Positions 6,998 through 16,961 of a DNA stretch of 54,938 bases are shown here, one piece after another. Both the position numbers and the translations under genes were made by a program. The stretch lies in IMG/VR virus record IMGVR_UViG_3300042691_027774, positions 1 through 54,938 of that record; one strand, 5' to 3'. The stretch is from a virus. Each line of letters starts with the position of its first letter. The first letter of the stretch is position 1. The notes beneath the pieces are model-generated. The model was not told the origin of the DNA. It did not search any database and worked only from the letters and a program-made list of their open reading frames with translations.

Positions 6998-8152
6998 ATG
7001 GCCAACACTCTCACTTCCCTCGCCCAAACTCTCTACCGCGCTTACAACGAAGTTCCCATGGAAGCCACTGGCTTCTTGGACTCGATGGGCGTCAACTGGA
7101 ATGCCGAAGCCATTGGCGTCAACGCCACGGTCAAGGTTCCCGTCATCACCCCTCGTGCTCTTGGGTCTGTACCCACTCCGGGCATGACCTGGACCGCTGG
7201 GGCCGATTCTGTCTCCTCCACCCGTGATTTCACTCTCACGGGAACGGCTGAATACACTTTCAACATGACCGCTGAGGAAGAGAAGTACCTGTCGATTCCT
7301 GACAACGTCACCGCGCAGGAAATGCTGCGTCTGAACCTGGAGCAAGGCAGGCGCGTCATCCGCAACGCCGTCGAAGCCGCTGTTGGCACCGCGCTGAACG
7401 CGAATGCCAGTCGTGCCATTGGCACCGCCGGCACCGCTCCGTTCGGCAGTGACATCACCCTGCTCAATGAAGCCATTCGCCAACTTCAGATCAATGGCGC
7501 TGCCGATTCTGGCCGCGTCGGTGTTCTGGACTTCAACGCTGGATACAATCTCCGCAGTATCGCGCAACTCCAGAAAATGAATGAGACCGGCGGGGACATG
7601 GTCCGCAGCGGCATGATTGGTCGTCTGGCTGGCACCGACATCTTTGAGTCGGCCAACATTGCGTCCCACACCAAAGGCGCGGCCACCGGCACCCTGGTCA
7701 ACAAGAGCGGCGGATACGCCATTGGCGACACCTCCATCGTGTTTGATACCATGACTGTCAACACGACCGGCATCAAGGCTGGCGATGTCATCACCTTCGC
7801 CGCTGACACGACATACAAATACGTCGTCAAGACCGGCGCGGCTGCCACCTCTGGCACCATCGTTCTTCAGGAGCCCGGCCTGCGCGTTGCAATCCCAGAC
7901 GACAACGCGATCACCGTGACCAACAGCCACGTTTCCAACATCGTCGCGGCTCCTTGGTCCACCAAGATCATCGCTCGCCCCTTGGCGCAGCCCCAGTCCC
8001 CCGCCGTCGAACAGCTTGTCCTGTCCGATGCCAAAGGCTGGAGTTGCAACTTGATCCGCGTTGTCGGTGACCAGATGGCCAGTTGGTACATGCGTGTCGC
8101 CTACGGCGCATTCGTGCCCAATCCCTTCGGTGTCATCAAGATCATGGGTTGA
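6998..8152 (+). CDS. Major capsid protein (P22/HK97 fold, putative)
   Basis: The 384-residue protein starts MANTLTSLAQTLYRAYNEVP, resembling P22-type coat proteins ('MAN-x-L-x-x-L' opening). It follows a scaffold-like gene. An N-terminal arm, a long helical spine near residues 100-130 (EEEKYLSIPDNVTAQEML) and a beta-rich inserted domain around residues 235-310 (VNTTGIKAGDVITFAADTTY) are visible. Codon use is strongly biased to C-ending codons, as in highly expressed genes. A strong hairpin follows the stop codon. Confidence 0.85.
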   Translation: MANTLTSLAQTLYRAYNEVPMEATGFLDSMGVNWNAEAIGVNATVKVPVITPRALGSVPTPGMTWTAGADSVSSTRDFTLTGTAEYTFNMTAEEEKYLSIPDNVTAQEMLRLNLEQGRRVIRNAVEAAVGTALNANASRAIGTAGTAPFGSDITLLNEAIRQLQINGAADSGRVGVLDFNAGYNLRSIAQLQKMNETGGDMVRSGMIGRLAGTDIFESANIASHTKGAATGTLVNKSGGYAIGDTSIVFDTMTVNTTGIKAGDVITFAADTTYKYVVKTGAAATSGTIVLQEPGLRVAIPDDNAITVTNSHVSNIVAAPWSTKIIARPLAQPQSPAVEQLVLSDAKGWSCNLIRVVGDQMASWYMRVAYGAFVPNPFGVIKIMG

Positions 8153-8167
8153 CCTTAGCGGTTCTGA

Positions 8168-8197
8168 GGTGGCGTTGGCTTTCGGGCCAGCGCCACC
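8168..8197 (+). terminator. Stem-loop after the capsid gene
   Basis: GGTGGCG and CGCCACC form a perfect 7-bp stem extended inward by TTGGC/GCCAG around the loop TTTCGG. It lies 15 bases after the capsid stop codon. There is no U-tract, so it is more likely an mRNA-stabilising or partial terminator structure than a full Rho-independent terminator. Confidence 0.55.
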
Positions 8198-8322
8198 AAA
8201 GGGCCTTTCGCACCATCGCCTTTTGTGGGCAGGTTGGTTGCACCAGAGATCGAGCGGATGGTTTTCCTCCTTTCTCATTCGTAGCGGACTGGCTCGGCTA
8301 ACATGCCCACTTTGGAGCGTCC

Positions 8323-9033
8323 ATGATCCCAGGCGAAACAGTCTATCTCGCAGTGCGGGTCACCACGGCTGCCGGGGCTCCGGTAACGGGGCTGACGCTT
8401 GGTTCATTTTCCAATGTTACGACGCTGGGTCCGAATGTAGTCACCATGGCCTTTTCCTCTGTGGTAGAGGTTGGTACAAATGGCGACTACATTCTGACGG
8501 TCACTCTTCCTCTTACCTCCGGCCAAGTGTGTGTGCGAATCTTCAGCGGCAGCAGCACAATCACCCCGCCGATGTACGCTGGCGAAATCGAATCCAACGA
8601 CTTCGACACAATCGCGTCAGCGGTCATTCGGCCAACGGTTTCTGTGATAGACCCGGCTTCTCAATTCGCGGTTCAGAACTTGGTCATGACGGCGTACCGG
8701 TACACGCCACTCAGCATTGTGTTCTCGTCAACAACCGACTTCAGTGCGTGGAATAACTTCCGCTTCAACGTGTGGGACTCGCGCAGAACCGGAAGCATCT
8801 ACACCTTGTCGGTATCGACGCCAGCCGCACCAGTCAACGGAGTCTCCACATTCAACATTGTCATCCCAGAAAACGCCGCTTTCTTCTCGCGCATTGACGC
8901 AGTGGTCACGGCGGGGCAGACGCAGTTGGCATTGGTGTACGACCTGGTCGGGGACGAAGCGGCTACGTCAAGTAAGTCCCGAACGGTTGTGTCTGGTGCC
9001 CTCAATCTCCAGGCGAATGTAGGTGCTGCATGA
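8323..9033 (+). CDS. Virion surface protein, beta-rich (unknown)
   Basis: The 236-residue, Thr/Val/Ser-rich protein has an N-terminal portion resembling a carbohydrate-binding or Ig-like beta sandwich (TVYLAVRVTTAAGAPVTGL) found in phage structural proteins. The start at 8323 follows TTTGGAG. Its stop overlaps the next start (ATGA at 9030-9033). It lies first in the block between capsid and neck genes, so a capsid decoration or head-fibre base is plausible but unproven. Confidence 0.6.
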   Translation: MIPGETVYLAVRVTTAAGAPVTGLTLGSFSNVTTLGPNVVTMAFSSVVEVGTNGDYILTVTLPLTSGQVCVRIFSGSSTITPPMYAGEIESNDFDTIASAVIRPTVSVIDPASQFAVQNLVMTAYRYTPLSIVFSSTTDFSAWNNFRFNVWDSRRTGSIYTLSVSTPAAPVNGVSTFNIVIPENAAFFSRIDAVVTAGQTQLALVYDLVGDEAATSSKSRTVVSGALNLQANVGAA

Positions 9034-10022
9034 GCTTGCTTCCTGTTTCTGGGAATCGCTGGGTGCTTTTGCCGGGGGAAGTGGCAAACGACAAACTCGA
9101 CAACATGGCGCAGAACACCATCAAAGGGCGGGTTTCTACTGGTGCTGGCGCCCCAGAGGATTTGACTGCGGCACAAGTGCGAACGATCCTCAGCATAACG
9201 GCAGCAGGTGCCGCCATCCTTGACGATGCGGATGCCGCTGCTCAGAGAACGACTTTGGGCCTGGGGGATTCCGCCACCAAGAATGTCGATGTAGCAAATG
9301 GCGTTTGCGGCCTGGACTCAGGCGGGAAAATACCAAGCGGCAATCTACCTTCAGGAATTGACGTTAAGGTGTTGGCCGACGGCACAGACTCAACGCCGGG
9401 CTACCTTGCAGACAAGTGTGATGACGCCACTCTGGAAGTGAACACGTCCACGCACGTCATGCGCGTCAAAGCCCTTGGACTCTCAGACGCCCATATATCA
9501 GCGGCAGCGGCAATCGCTTGGACGAAGATCAACAAGTCTGGTGCCGCTGCGTCTGACGTTGGTGCGCAGCCCAGCAGTTCTGAACTTACGTCTCTGGCCG
9601 GTCTCTCGACAGTCGGCGTCATCAAAAGAACCGGATCGGGCACACACTCAATTTTGGCGTCAAACGCACCAGGCGAAGACGGCTTGGCTGGGAGAATGAC
9701 TGTCGCGACAGTGACCACGGACCAATCCCCTGCCGCAGCGGATTGCGGAAAGGTGTACGAAAACACTGGCTCTGGCGCACTGGTCACGCTCACCCTGCCG
9801 AGCACACCGACGACAGGAACGCAATTCGTTGCCATTTGCCAGAACGCCAACGGCATCAAGTTTCAATGCCCCGCATCTACAACGGTGACGGTGGGCACTA
9901 CGGTTTCGAGTTCTGCTGGGTACACGCAATCAACCGCCATCGGGTCGAGTGTTACGCTGGTGTACATCGGTTCCAATAAATGGGTGGCAATTGCCGTTAC
10001 CGGCACCTGGACCACAGCATGA
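9030..10022 (+). CDS. Fibre-like structural protein
   Basis: The 330-residue protein carries motifs typical of phage fibres. [19 protein letters not shown] resembles the 'GRxxxGxGxPExLT' unit, and [17 protein letters not shown] resembles the side-tail-fibre [13 protein letters not shown] motif; a glycine- and threonine-rich beta domain ends the protein. The DADAAA motif recurs in the next gene. The stop overlaps the next start (ATGA at 10019-10022). Position directly behind the capsid gene raises the possibility of a head fibre rather than a tail fibre. Confidence 0.65.
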   Translation: MSLLPVSGNRWVLLPGEVANDKLDNMAQNTIKGRVSTGAGAPEDLTAAQVRTILSITAAGAAILDDADAAAQRTTLGLGDSATKNVDVANGVCGLDSGGKIPSGNLPSGIDVKVLADGTDSTPGYLADKCDDATLEVNTSTHVMRVKALGLSDAHISAAAAIAWTKINKSGAAASDVGAQPSSSELTSLAGLSTVGVIKRTGSGTHSILASNAPGEDGLAGRMTVATVTTDQSPAAADCGKVYENTGSGALVTLTLPSTPTTGTQFVAICQNANGIKFQCPASTTVTVGTTVSSSAGYTQSTAIGSSVTLVYIGSNKWVAIAVTGTWTTA

Positions 10023-13000
10023 GCGCAATGTCTGGCCAACAAATTGAAAGGGCGTTTGTTCCCGTCTCAACAAATACGACAGTTGGGATTACTCACCACA
10101 ATCGGATATTGTTGGTGACTGCTTCCACTGGCATCGTGACAATCACTGTCCCTGCGGCATCGACCATGCCCAACGGTTTCCAAGTTACCGTTGTTCGCGC
10201 CACGGGATCGACATACAATGTTCAGGTGTCTGGTGGATACTCGCAGACTTTGACCGCAGCGGACCCCCAGCGGTCTATCGCTTGCGATGGATCGGCTTTG
10301 TGGTCGATGATTAACGGCGGGGCTGGTGGCCCTCCTGGTGGAACTACTGGTCAAGTTCAATATAACAACAACGGTAGCTTTGGTGGGATCGCTGAGGGGA
10401 CTTCTGGGCAAGTATTAACCTCTGGCGGCCCTGGTGCAGCGCCTTCGTTTACTACAATTTCAGGTGGTAGCGGCTCAGGCGGCGGGGGCTGGGGGAGTAG
10501 TTCACAATTAACTATGACTCAGCAGACTACTGGGTTGACTGCTGGAAGTGCTGTTAGGTTTACTTCTACCACTGGGGATCACGCTTTATCCAATTACCAA
10601 GTTACTTTGAAGGCAGGGACTAAATCAGAATTAAGTGCTGAGTTATTCGCAGTGTATAATGCTGCTACCAGTCACGCTGTGTATCAGTGGTACAACGTAA
10701 CTGCTGCTGCATACATTGGAAATCCTTCGACAGAAGTTCCAGGTAATTGGACAGGTAGTAACGCGACATACACAAATCAGATAAAAGCATTGATAACTGT
10801 CGCTTCGGATACCGTTGTAGAACTTCGCATAAAAACGGTTGGGGCGGGAACGATTACAAGTATTGAAACTGACTCTTGGGGTTTCGTTTCCTCTACCCTT
10901 CCCACAGGTGGAGCCTGGGCTAAATCCTCAGTCCTTACCCTAGCAGGACTTCAGTCAACTGGTTTAACTGCTGGTAGTCCCATCCAATTCGCTAATATAA
11001 CTGGGGATCACCTTTTAAGTAACTACGGGGTTACTGTCAAGGGTGGAAGTGTTGCGATGTTGAGGGCTAAAGTTGGGTGGGACTCTAGTTCCGCCACAGG
11101 TGTCGTGTTTAGATGGTATGATATGTCGGCTAATAGTTACGTCGGGATAGGCGGTCAGCCGCTATCAGACGATTACAGTGTTGGATATACCTACGCCCCT
11201 CAGACCGATCCATTTGTTAGAGTCTCCCCGACTACTGATACCGTGTATCAATTACGGATAGAATCAATTAACTCGGGAACCATTAGTAACATATACCCCA
11301 CGTCTTACGCCACCGTCGAATCCACCGATCCTATGTGGCCTACGGCGGGTGGGTGGGCGAAGAGTGCGTTCATGGCTCTGTCGGCTTCTCAAACAACTGG
11401 ATTAACCGCTAATTCTCCCGTTCAATTTGATTATATCTCTGGCGACTATCAACTAAACACTTATGGGGTGGTAGTAAAAGCTGGCACCGTTGCGATGCTG
11501 ACTGCTCAGTTAAATGTGTTGTTTACCTCTGCGTCTGGGTCAAATCAGTTGACGTATAGGTGGTATAATGTAACTTCTTCAGCCTGGGAAGGTAGTCGAG
11601 CTGTCCTTAGTATTGCGCCAAATCCATCCTACGAAAATATAGATAGTTGTGTATCTAAGGCTAGAGTTTCTCCTTCTGTTGATTCATTGTATCAACTAAG
11701 AATAGAACAAGCTACTGGTGTTAATCGACTATACTCGGCAGTTAAGGATTGCTGGGCCACCGTCGAATCCACCGACCCCAATCCCCCCAAAGGCGGAAAT
11801 TGGGCACTAAGTTCCTTAGTTACTTTGAGTGCCAATCAAACTACTAACTTGGCTGTTGGGCAACCTATAAGATTTGACACTATTAGTGGTGATCATACTC
11901 TTAGCAACTACAGGGTTAAGGTGAAGGGGGGACAGAAAGCGGAGTTGATTGCTAATCCTATCGCGTTTTTCTCGACCTCAAATCCAGCATATTTGACCAC
12001 ACGATGGTATGATGTTTCCGCCGCAACACTAATTGGTACTACAGGGGTACAAGACTGTAGGAACGATGGTGGAAACTATACCGCAGTGAGTCCTACGATA
12101 GCTTTGGTTACTCCATTAGCTGATAGCGAGTATGAACTAAGAGTAACCGCCGTTGCAAACATTACGCGAATTGAATCATTATATTCAGTTGCTCAAGTCC
12201 ACTCCACTCTCCCCAACGCCTCAGTAACTTCGCAGGTAATCCGCAAGGAAACGCTGAGCGCAGCGACAACAGCGTGGACTGTTACGCTGCCTGTGGCTTG
12301 TAAGGCGATACGAGTAAGTCTAGTTCTGATAAACCCAACAGGAACAGCGAATGAAATAACCGTAAGTGTTAATGGGGTCAATTCGGGACATAACCAACAC
12401 CAATACAGCTTTGACGGCAATACTTCAGCGGCCCAGGAAGTGACATCACCAACCATACAGAACATTCCGCCTAATTCTTATGCTAAGTACACTCATAGTT
12501 ACGACATTGTTACAGGTGTTGAAACTGTTATATCTGGGTATTCGGGCAGAAAACTAAGCGCCACATCCCTAGGCACTGCCGTAATCTTTGATAGGATAGC
12601 CCAATCCGCCGACATCTCCACTATAACTTTTACTGGAGACCAAACCAACGGTATCGGTGCAGGCTCAGACATCATAGTAGAACGAGTTGACGCAGACCTC
12701 GTAAATTTCACGGGGTGGGTTGACGACCCCGAACTCACAGCAATTGCGGGTCTAACCAGCGCAGCAAACAAATTGCCATATTTCACTGGTTCAGGGACCG
12801 CCGCACTTGCCGACCTTTCATCTTTTGCGAGAACCTTGTTAGACGATGCAGACGCAGCAGCGGCGAGAACGACCCTTGGTGTTGCGGCTGCGGATGCTGG
12901 ATGGCAGGACTACACTCCGAATTGTTACATCAATGGTACTTCATCAACAACTGTCCCAAACATCACAAAAAATGTCAGATACCGAATACAAGGTAAAACT

Positions 13001-13336
13001 CTTTCGGCATACGGAACGCTTGTCTTTACGGGAGTCCCAACGGGAATGACAGTACTATGTATGTCATTGCCTTCAGGAGTAAATTCTATTGTGCAGTCGT
13101 ACACGAAGAAGTTTCTCATGGTAGGCTCAGCGCACCTAATTGACGGATCTGGTCAGATGTTTCTTGGCGCAATTCTTGTGGCTACCACTGGCGGAACTCC
13201 AGAAGAAGATGGCAGCAGGGTTGCGTTTAATGTTCAAAAAACAATTTCTTCGATTGACAATGTAAGCACATCAGTTCCGTTCACCTGGGGAAACGGAATG
13301 CACATAGCTTTCGACTTTTCCATTGAAATCCAATAA
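10019..13336 (+). CDS. Large repeat-containing fibre protein
   Basis: The protein is 1105 residues from ATG 10019, which overlaps the previous stop. After a beta-rich N-terminal domain and a Gly-rich linker ([11 protein letters not shown]) come four copies of a roughly 140-residue module. Each copy opens with GGWAKSS-type residues, continues through [11 protein letters not shown] and [15 protein letters not shown], and ends near a YQLRIE strand. The [14 protein letters not shown] fibre motif follows near residue 945, then a C-terminal domain of the kind that ends phage fibres (from [12 protein letters not shown]). The modules are clearly more AT-rich and use different codons from neighbouring genes, which suggests recent acquisition or diversification as a receptor- or surface-binding fibre. 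Confidence 0.7.
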   Translation: MSAMSGQQIERAFVPVSTNTTVGITHHNRILLVTASTGIVTITVPAASTMPNGFQVTVVRATGSTYNVQVSGGYSQTLTAADPQRSIACDGSALWSMINGGAGGPPGGTTGQVQYNNNGSFGGIAEGTSGQVLTSGGPGAAPSFTTISGGSGSGGGGWGSSSQLTMTQQTTGLTAGSAVRFTSTTGDHALSNYQVTLKAGTKSELSAELFAVYNAATSHAVYQWYNVTAAAYIGNPSTEVPGNWTGSNATYTNQIKALITVASDTVVELRIKTVGAGTITSIETDSWGFVSSTLPTGGAWAKSSVLTLAGLQSTGLTAGSPIQFANITGDHLLSNYGVTVKGGSVAMLRAKVGWDSSSATGVVFRWYDMSANSYVGIGGQPLSDDYSVGYTYAPQTDPFVRVSPTTDTVYQLRIESINSGTISNIYPTSYATVESTDPMWPTAGGWAKSAFMALSASQTTGLTANSPVQFDYISGDYQLNTYGVVVKAGTVAMLTAQLNVLFTSASGSNQLTYRWYNVTSSAWEGSRAVLSIAPNPSYENIDSCVSKARVSPSVDSLYQLRIEQATGVNRLYSAVKDCWATVESTDPNPPKGGNWALSSLVTLSANQTTNLAVGQPIRFDTISGDHTLSNYRVKVKGGQKAELIANPIAFFSTSNPAYLTTRWYDVSAATLIGTTGVQDCRNDGGNYTAVSPTIALVTPLADSEYELRVTAVANITRIESLYSVAQVHSTLPNASVTSQVIRKETLSAATTAWTVTLPVACKAIRVSLVLINPTGTANEITVSVNGVNSGHNQHQYSFDGNTSAAQEVTSPTIQNIPPNSYAKYTHSYDIVTGVETVISGYSGRKLSATSLGTAVIFDRIAQSADISTITFTGDQTNGIGAGSDIIVERVDADLVNFTGWVDDPELTAIAGLTSAANKLPYFTGSGTAALADLSSFARTLLDDADAAAARTTLGVAAADAGWQDYTPNCYINGTSSTTVPNITKNVRYRIQGKTLSAYGTLVFTGVPTGMTVLCMSLPSGVNSIVQSYTKKFLMVGSAHLIDGSGQMFLGAILVATTGGTPEEDGSRVAFNVQKTISSIDNVSTSVPFTWGNGMHIAFDFSIEIQ
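10478..12190 (+). repeat. Four tandem protein-level modules in the fibre gene
   Basis: The module starts lie near 10480, 10910, 11345 and 11795, a spacing of about 430-450 bases. They share the words [20 protein letters not shown] and VKGG at protein level but have drifted apart in DNA. Such module amplification is common in adhesive fibres. Confidence 0.7.
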
Positions 13337-13366
13337 ACAAAAACGAGAAATTACGAGAGGAAGCAA

Positions 13367-13789
13367 ATGGACCCAATTGTTGCAAAAATGGTGATCGACT
13401 TGGGCATCGCGTTCACGCTCGGTGCAGTCGCCATCAGTCTTTTTATCCTGCTTTTCAAGCGGTTTCTTTCAAACTCCGCCACAGACCGCAGCGACCTTCT
13501 TGCGGCACTACAGCGGCAACTTGACTTTCAACAGTCGCAGATTGCCGAACTTCGCAGGGAAGTCAGGAAGATGCGGGAAGACAAGGACCTGTGGTTCCAT
13601 CGTGCTTTGGACCTTCAAGAGCGGACGACTACCGCTTTAATGTCAGTTATCGAAGTCAACCAATGGTGCCGCGCTGGCCGCAATGGCTCGCCACCAAAAG
13701 GCCCAAGCGAGTCCGACTGCTTCCCTCAAGACTATTGCAATTCTTGTTCCACTACTACCGCAAACGAAGCCGTGGAGGTTGACAAATGA
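13367..13789 (+). CDS. Membrane-anchored coiled-coil protein
   Basis: The 140-residue protein has a hydrophobic segment at residues 11-31 (LGIAFTLGAVAISLFILLF) followed by a charged coiled coil (LLAALQRQLDFQQSQIAELR). A Cys-containing C-terminal tail follows. GAGAGGAAGCAA precedes the ATG. It overlaps the next gene by ATGA. Together they could form a lysis pair (holin-like or spanin-like), but no motif proves this. Confidence 0.6.
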   Translation: MDPIVAKMVIDLGIAFTLGAVAISLFILLFKRFLSNSATDRSDLLAALQRQLDFQQSQIAELRREVRKMREDKDLWFHRALDLQERTTTALMSVIEVNQWCRAGRNGSPPKGPSESDCFPQDYCNSCSTTTANEAVEVDK

Positions 13790-14295
13790 GATCGACATTT
13801 TTCATTCTTTTCCTCAGCATGGTGGTTTCTGTTTGTCTGTTGGCCACTGCATGCTTGCGTATCCCTGTGCGGGTGGTACAATACGATAACGAACCCGCCC
13901 TCACAGTTGCGCCGGTTGGGAAGGTTTTCATTTCGCCAGCCACGGCAACCCAGCCGCAAACGGCGGTTATGAACCCCCAGGTCAAAGATCCTGAAACCGT
14001 TGGGCCCCTGCCGCCAAAGCCGCAGCCGATTCCAGCCGGTGGACTCGATTGGTTGTCGATGCTTCTGGGTGCTGGCTCTCTGGCCATTCCTGCCCTTGCC
14101 GTCGCTAAGGTTCTCGTGGATCGCGTCCGCACGGCGGTTGCTGTCGGCACAGAACTGGTAGATAAGATACAAGAAGTGAAGGCAGAGCACCCAGCGGCCA
14201 AAGATTCTATAAATGCGGTGTTGGCGAAGAATCAAAGCAATGAAGCGAGAGCGTTTGTTTCCAAAGTGAAGACTAAGAAGCCCCACCTAAAGTAA
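13786..14295 (+). CDS. Exported or membrane protein with a lipobox-like signal
   Basis: The 169-residue protein begins with a signal sequence (MRSTFFILFLSMVVSVCLLA) followed by Thr-Ala-Cys, a weak lipobox. A Pro-rich spacer and a second hydrophobic stretch (WLSMLLGAGSLAIPALAVAK) come next, then a basic C-terminus (KVKTKKPHLK). It could be a spanin-type or holin-associated protein anchored in the envelope. The assignment is tentative. Confidence 0.55.
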   Translation: MRSTFFILFLSMVVSVCLLATACLRIPVRVVQYDNEPALTVAPVGKVFISPATATQPQTAVMNPQVKDPETVGPLPPKPQPIPAGGLDWLSMLLGAGSLAIPALAVAKVLVDRVRTAVAVGTELVDKIQEVKAEHPAAKDSINAVLAKNQSNEARAFVSKVKTKKPHLK

Positions 14296-14328
14296 CACAC
14301 AACAGCCGAACCTCGGCAGGAGACCCCC

Positions 14329-14745
14329 GTGGCAACATTTACCAAGTTCAATTCCTTCGTTGAGGCGTGCGCTGAGAAGGTTCACAATCTTGGCAGCGAC
14401 ACCCTCAAGGTGATGCTTTGCGACACCGCTCCCGTAGCGACCAACACCGTCAAAGCGGACCTGACTGAAATCTCGGCAGGAAACGGATACACCGCTGGGG
14501 GCACCCAGGCCACCATCTCCAGCAGTTCGCAAACCACAGGCACGTACAAACTCGTCCTTGCCGACGTGGTTTTCACTGCCACAGGTGCCATCGGTCCATT
14601 CCGGTACGCGGTCCTCTACAACGACACCGCCACCAACAAAGAACTCATCGGGTTCTGGGACTACGGCAGCAGCATCTCTCTTGCCAACGGCGGCACGTTC
14701 ACCGTTGACTACGATGCGGGCACTGGTGTTCTCACGCTTGCGTGA
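14329..14745 (+). CDS. Conserved-looking virion protein
   Basis: The 138-residue protein starts at GTG 14329 after CAGGAGAC. Its beginning (KFNSFVEACAEKVHNLGSDT) and a short jelly-roll-like body match the style of small structural proteins seen in many siphoviruses. Function is unknown; capsid decoration is one possibility. Confidence 0.6.
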   Translation: MATFTKFNSFVEACAEKVHNLGSDTLKVMLCDTAPVATNTVKADLTEISAGNGYTAGGTQATISSSSQTTGTYKLVLADVVFTATGAIGPFRYAVLYNDTATNKELIGFWDYGSSISLANGGTFTVDYDAGTGVLTLA

Positions 14746-14820
14746 GATGGTTCGCCTGCTGCAACCTGATTTTGTGAAAACGATAACCACACACACACAC
14801 GCTAAGAAAAGGCACGCGCC

Positions 14821-15300
14821 ATGCAAATCACAGTCAAAAACCCCAAAATACTCTACGCTGACGACGACTCAAACTGGTCGCTGGAAGTCGAGCACCGCAA
14901 GTTGACACCTGCGGAAAAAACCTTGTGGGGGATCAACGAAGATTCATTCACGATGAACCATATTTTATCTCACAATTGCGACACCGAAGGCGGGATCAGA
15001 ACACAAGACCGTCGGTTTTTTGCGGCAGAGCAAGGAGACTGGGAGGTGAACGTGTGGGTCGAAGATGGTGCAATTGTTGGGTTTGAGTTGCGCATCGTAA
15101 TCGGCTGGGAGTTCGGCAATGGAGCCAATATCGTGTCGCTCTCAAATCTGCTCGGCGTCGTAAAAATGTCCATGATCGCCCAGGGATTTGAGTGGCCCGC
15201 TTTCATCGAACCGTTCTACTCCATCAAGGCTCTGGTCGAAAGCGCAAAGAGCGACATCGAAAGTCGTGGAATCCACTGGTCACAATGCGGCGAAGGATAA
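14821..15300 (+). CDS. Protein of unknown function
   Basis: The 159-residue acidic protein begins MQITVKNPKILYADDDSNW. A short CA repeat (ACACACACACACAC, about 14790) lies in the 75-base gap before it, together with a weak AAGAAAAGG ribosome binding site. It has alternating Trp-containing strands (GDWEVNVWVEDG). No family was recognised. It is probably a structural protein from its location. Confidence 0.5.
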   Translation: MQITVKNPKILYADDDSNWSLEVEHRKLTPAEKTLWGINEDSFTMNHILSHNCDTEGGIRTQDRRFFAAEQGDWEVNVWVEDGAIVGFELRIVIGWEFGNGANIVSLSNLLGVVKMSMIAQGFEWPAFIEPFYSIKALVESAKSDIESRGIHWSQCGEG

Positions 15301-15303
15301 GAT

Positions 15304-16128
15304 ATGGCCATCACCAGTCTGAGTGATCTGATCGCAAAAATGTCTGACCCGGCATACACGCAGTCTCTGCGTGTGTGTCGGCTCGGGCGCGTAGGCGGCA
15401 ACGCTGCGGCAACGCCAATCGCGTCTGTTCCGGTCTCTACGTGGCAGTACGAAGGCGACGGCTGCCAAGGTTCGGCTCCTGGATCGACCCCTGCGACCTG
15501 CTCGCGCACTACCCAGGGCGCAATCAGAATCGCCAACGCCACTGGTGGCCGGACCAACTATCTGACTGGCGGGTTCATATCTTCTACAGGTTCTGGTAAC
15601 GCGATACTTATTGACCGGCTCGCGCACGTCAGCGGCTTGTCAGGAACGACCACAACCGAACAATCATTCTCGTCGTCGCTCACGCTTCCAGCGCGTGCAT
15701 CTGACGGCGTTGGGGTTCTCGCGGCATTGGAAGTGTATTCACAAATTGGCACAAGCGGCACATCTTTCCAACTCAAGTACACAAACACCGCAGACGCTAC
15801 AGGGCAGCTTTCGCCAGTAACGTCAATCGGCGGGACAAGTAACAGAAATGCTCAATTATGGCGCACGATTCCTCTCGCGTCTGGTGATCTTGGCGTCAAG
15901 TCTGGCCAGAGCGTGGATCTGCTTGCGTCAACTGGCACGGTTGGCGATTTTGGTATCACGTTGTTCAAAGTTATCGCAATGATTCCGCTCAACATGCCAA
16001 AGTCCTTTATTTCTGGTGCCCCAGACCTTCCTATCATCCCGGCAGATTCGTGTCTTGAACTTATCGTCATTCCAAACGCTGCTGTTGTTCACAATGTGGA
16101 CGGTCTTCTGCATGTCGTGGAGGCATAA
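15304..16128 (+). CDS. Structural protein, paralogue of the next gene
   Basis: The 274-residue protein shares with its downstream neighbour the segment DRLAHVSGLSGTTTTEQ...LPARASDGVGVLAALEV, a GTSGTSFQ strand and a GDFGITLFK-like strand, so the pair arose by duplication. It is rich in Gly, Thr and Ser. Stop and next start overlap as TAATG at 16126-16130. It is probably a virion surface or neck-associated component; no family was recognised. Confidence 0.6.
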   Translation: MAITSLSDLIAKMSDPAYTQSLRVCRLGRVGGNAAATPIASVPVSTWQYEGDGCQGSAPGSTPATCSRTTQGAIRIANATGGRTNYLTGGFISSTGSGNAILIDRLAHVSGLSGTTTTEQSFSSSLTLPARASDGVGVLAALEVYSQIGTSGTSFQLKYTNTADATGQLSPVTSIGGTSNRNAQLWRTIPLASGDLGVKSGQSVDLLASTGTVGDFGITLFKVIAMIPLNMPKSFISGAPDLPIIPADSCLELIVIPNAAVVHNVDGLLHVVEA

Positions 16129-16961
16129 TGTCAATAGCATCCCTGACCGCCTGGCGAGCGTTACTTCCGACTGCGTTACAATTGGATTTGCAGGCTTTCC
16201 AATCCATTGTTCCGGCGATTTCTTTTATCGGCGGACTCGTTGACGTGAACACAGTGGCGACTCCGTCAACCAACGAGACATGCGACAATTCACACGCTGC
16301 CAATTTGCTTTTTAGACCAGTGTCGCCGTCTGGGAAAAAGCTGAAACTCATTCATGTTTTAAATACAATCGACATAGATACTTTCAATGTTAGCGTAGTC
16401 ACCCCGACATCATCATGCTTACTTCTCTTTGATCGCCTTGCGCAAACGGCTGGACTTTCTGGGACGGTAACGGGCGAACAGACCACGAATCTCCCAGGGT
16501 CTTTGCCTGCTCGTGCATCAGACGGGGATGGTGTGTGCGCGTTTCTTCGCGTCTGGACATCTCTTGGAAGTACCGGTACGACATTCACTTGCCGCGTACT
16601 TGGTAGCGACAACGTAGAATACACAACTCCTGTGATGGAAATACAGTCCGGACGTGTCAATGCCACTGTCCTCGTGCCGATACCATTGCCTGCTGGAGTC
16701 TCAGGGATCAAAGAAGTTCGCGGCGTAAATCTTGCCGGTACAACCGGAACGGCTGGGAACTTTGGCGTGGTATATCTGCGCCCAATTCAAGTTGTCACTT
16801 TACCTCTTGGCCCTACAGTTTTCGAGGACTTTGGATGGTCAGGATCAGGTTTCCCAGATGTTCATGACAATGCTTGCGTCAATTGGGCTCCTTTTATTCG
16901 CACAGCTAACAGACAATTATATGTCAATTGCGCCTTGCGTTTTAATTGGGTTCCAGACTAA
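16128..16961 (+). CDS. Structural protein, paralogue of the previous gene
   Basis: The 277-residue protein aligns with the preceding protein through DRLAQTAGLSGTVTGEQ, LPARASDGDGVCAFLRV and GNFGVVYLRPI. The C-terminal 50 residues differ and contain several Trp and Cys residues. It starts inside a TAATG overlap and ends in another (16959-16963), so three consecutive genes are translationally coupled. Confidence 0.6.
   Translation: MSIASLTAWRALLPTALQLDLQAFQSIVPAISFIGGLVDVNTVATPSTNETCDNSHAANLLFRPVSPSGKKLKLIHVLNTIDIDTFNVSVVTPTSSCLLLFDRLAQTAGLSGTVTGEQTTNLPGSLPARASDGDGVCAFLRVWTSLGSTGTTFTCRVLGSDNVEYTTPVMEIQSGRVNATVLVPIPLPAGVSGIKEVRGVNLAGTTGTAGNFGVVYLRPIQVVTLPLGPTVFEDFGWSGSGFPDVHDNACVNWAPFIRTANRQLYVNCALRFNWVPD

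Noticed and set aside
6932-8278. A 448-codon open frame antisense to the capsid gene
   Set aside because: The capsid gene has a ribosome binding site, the right position and family-like sequence; strong third-position bias keeps the opposite strand open.
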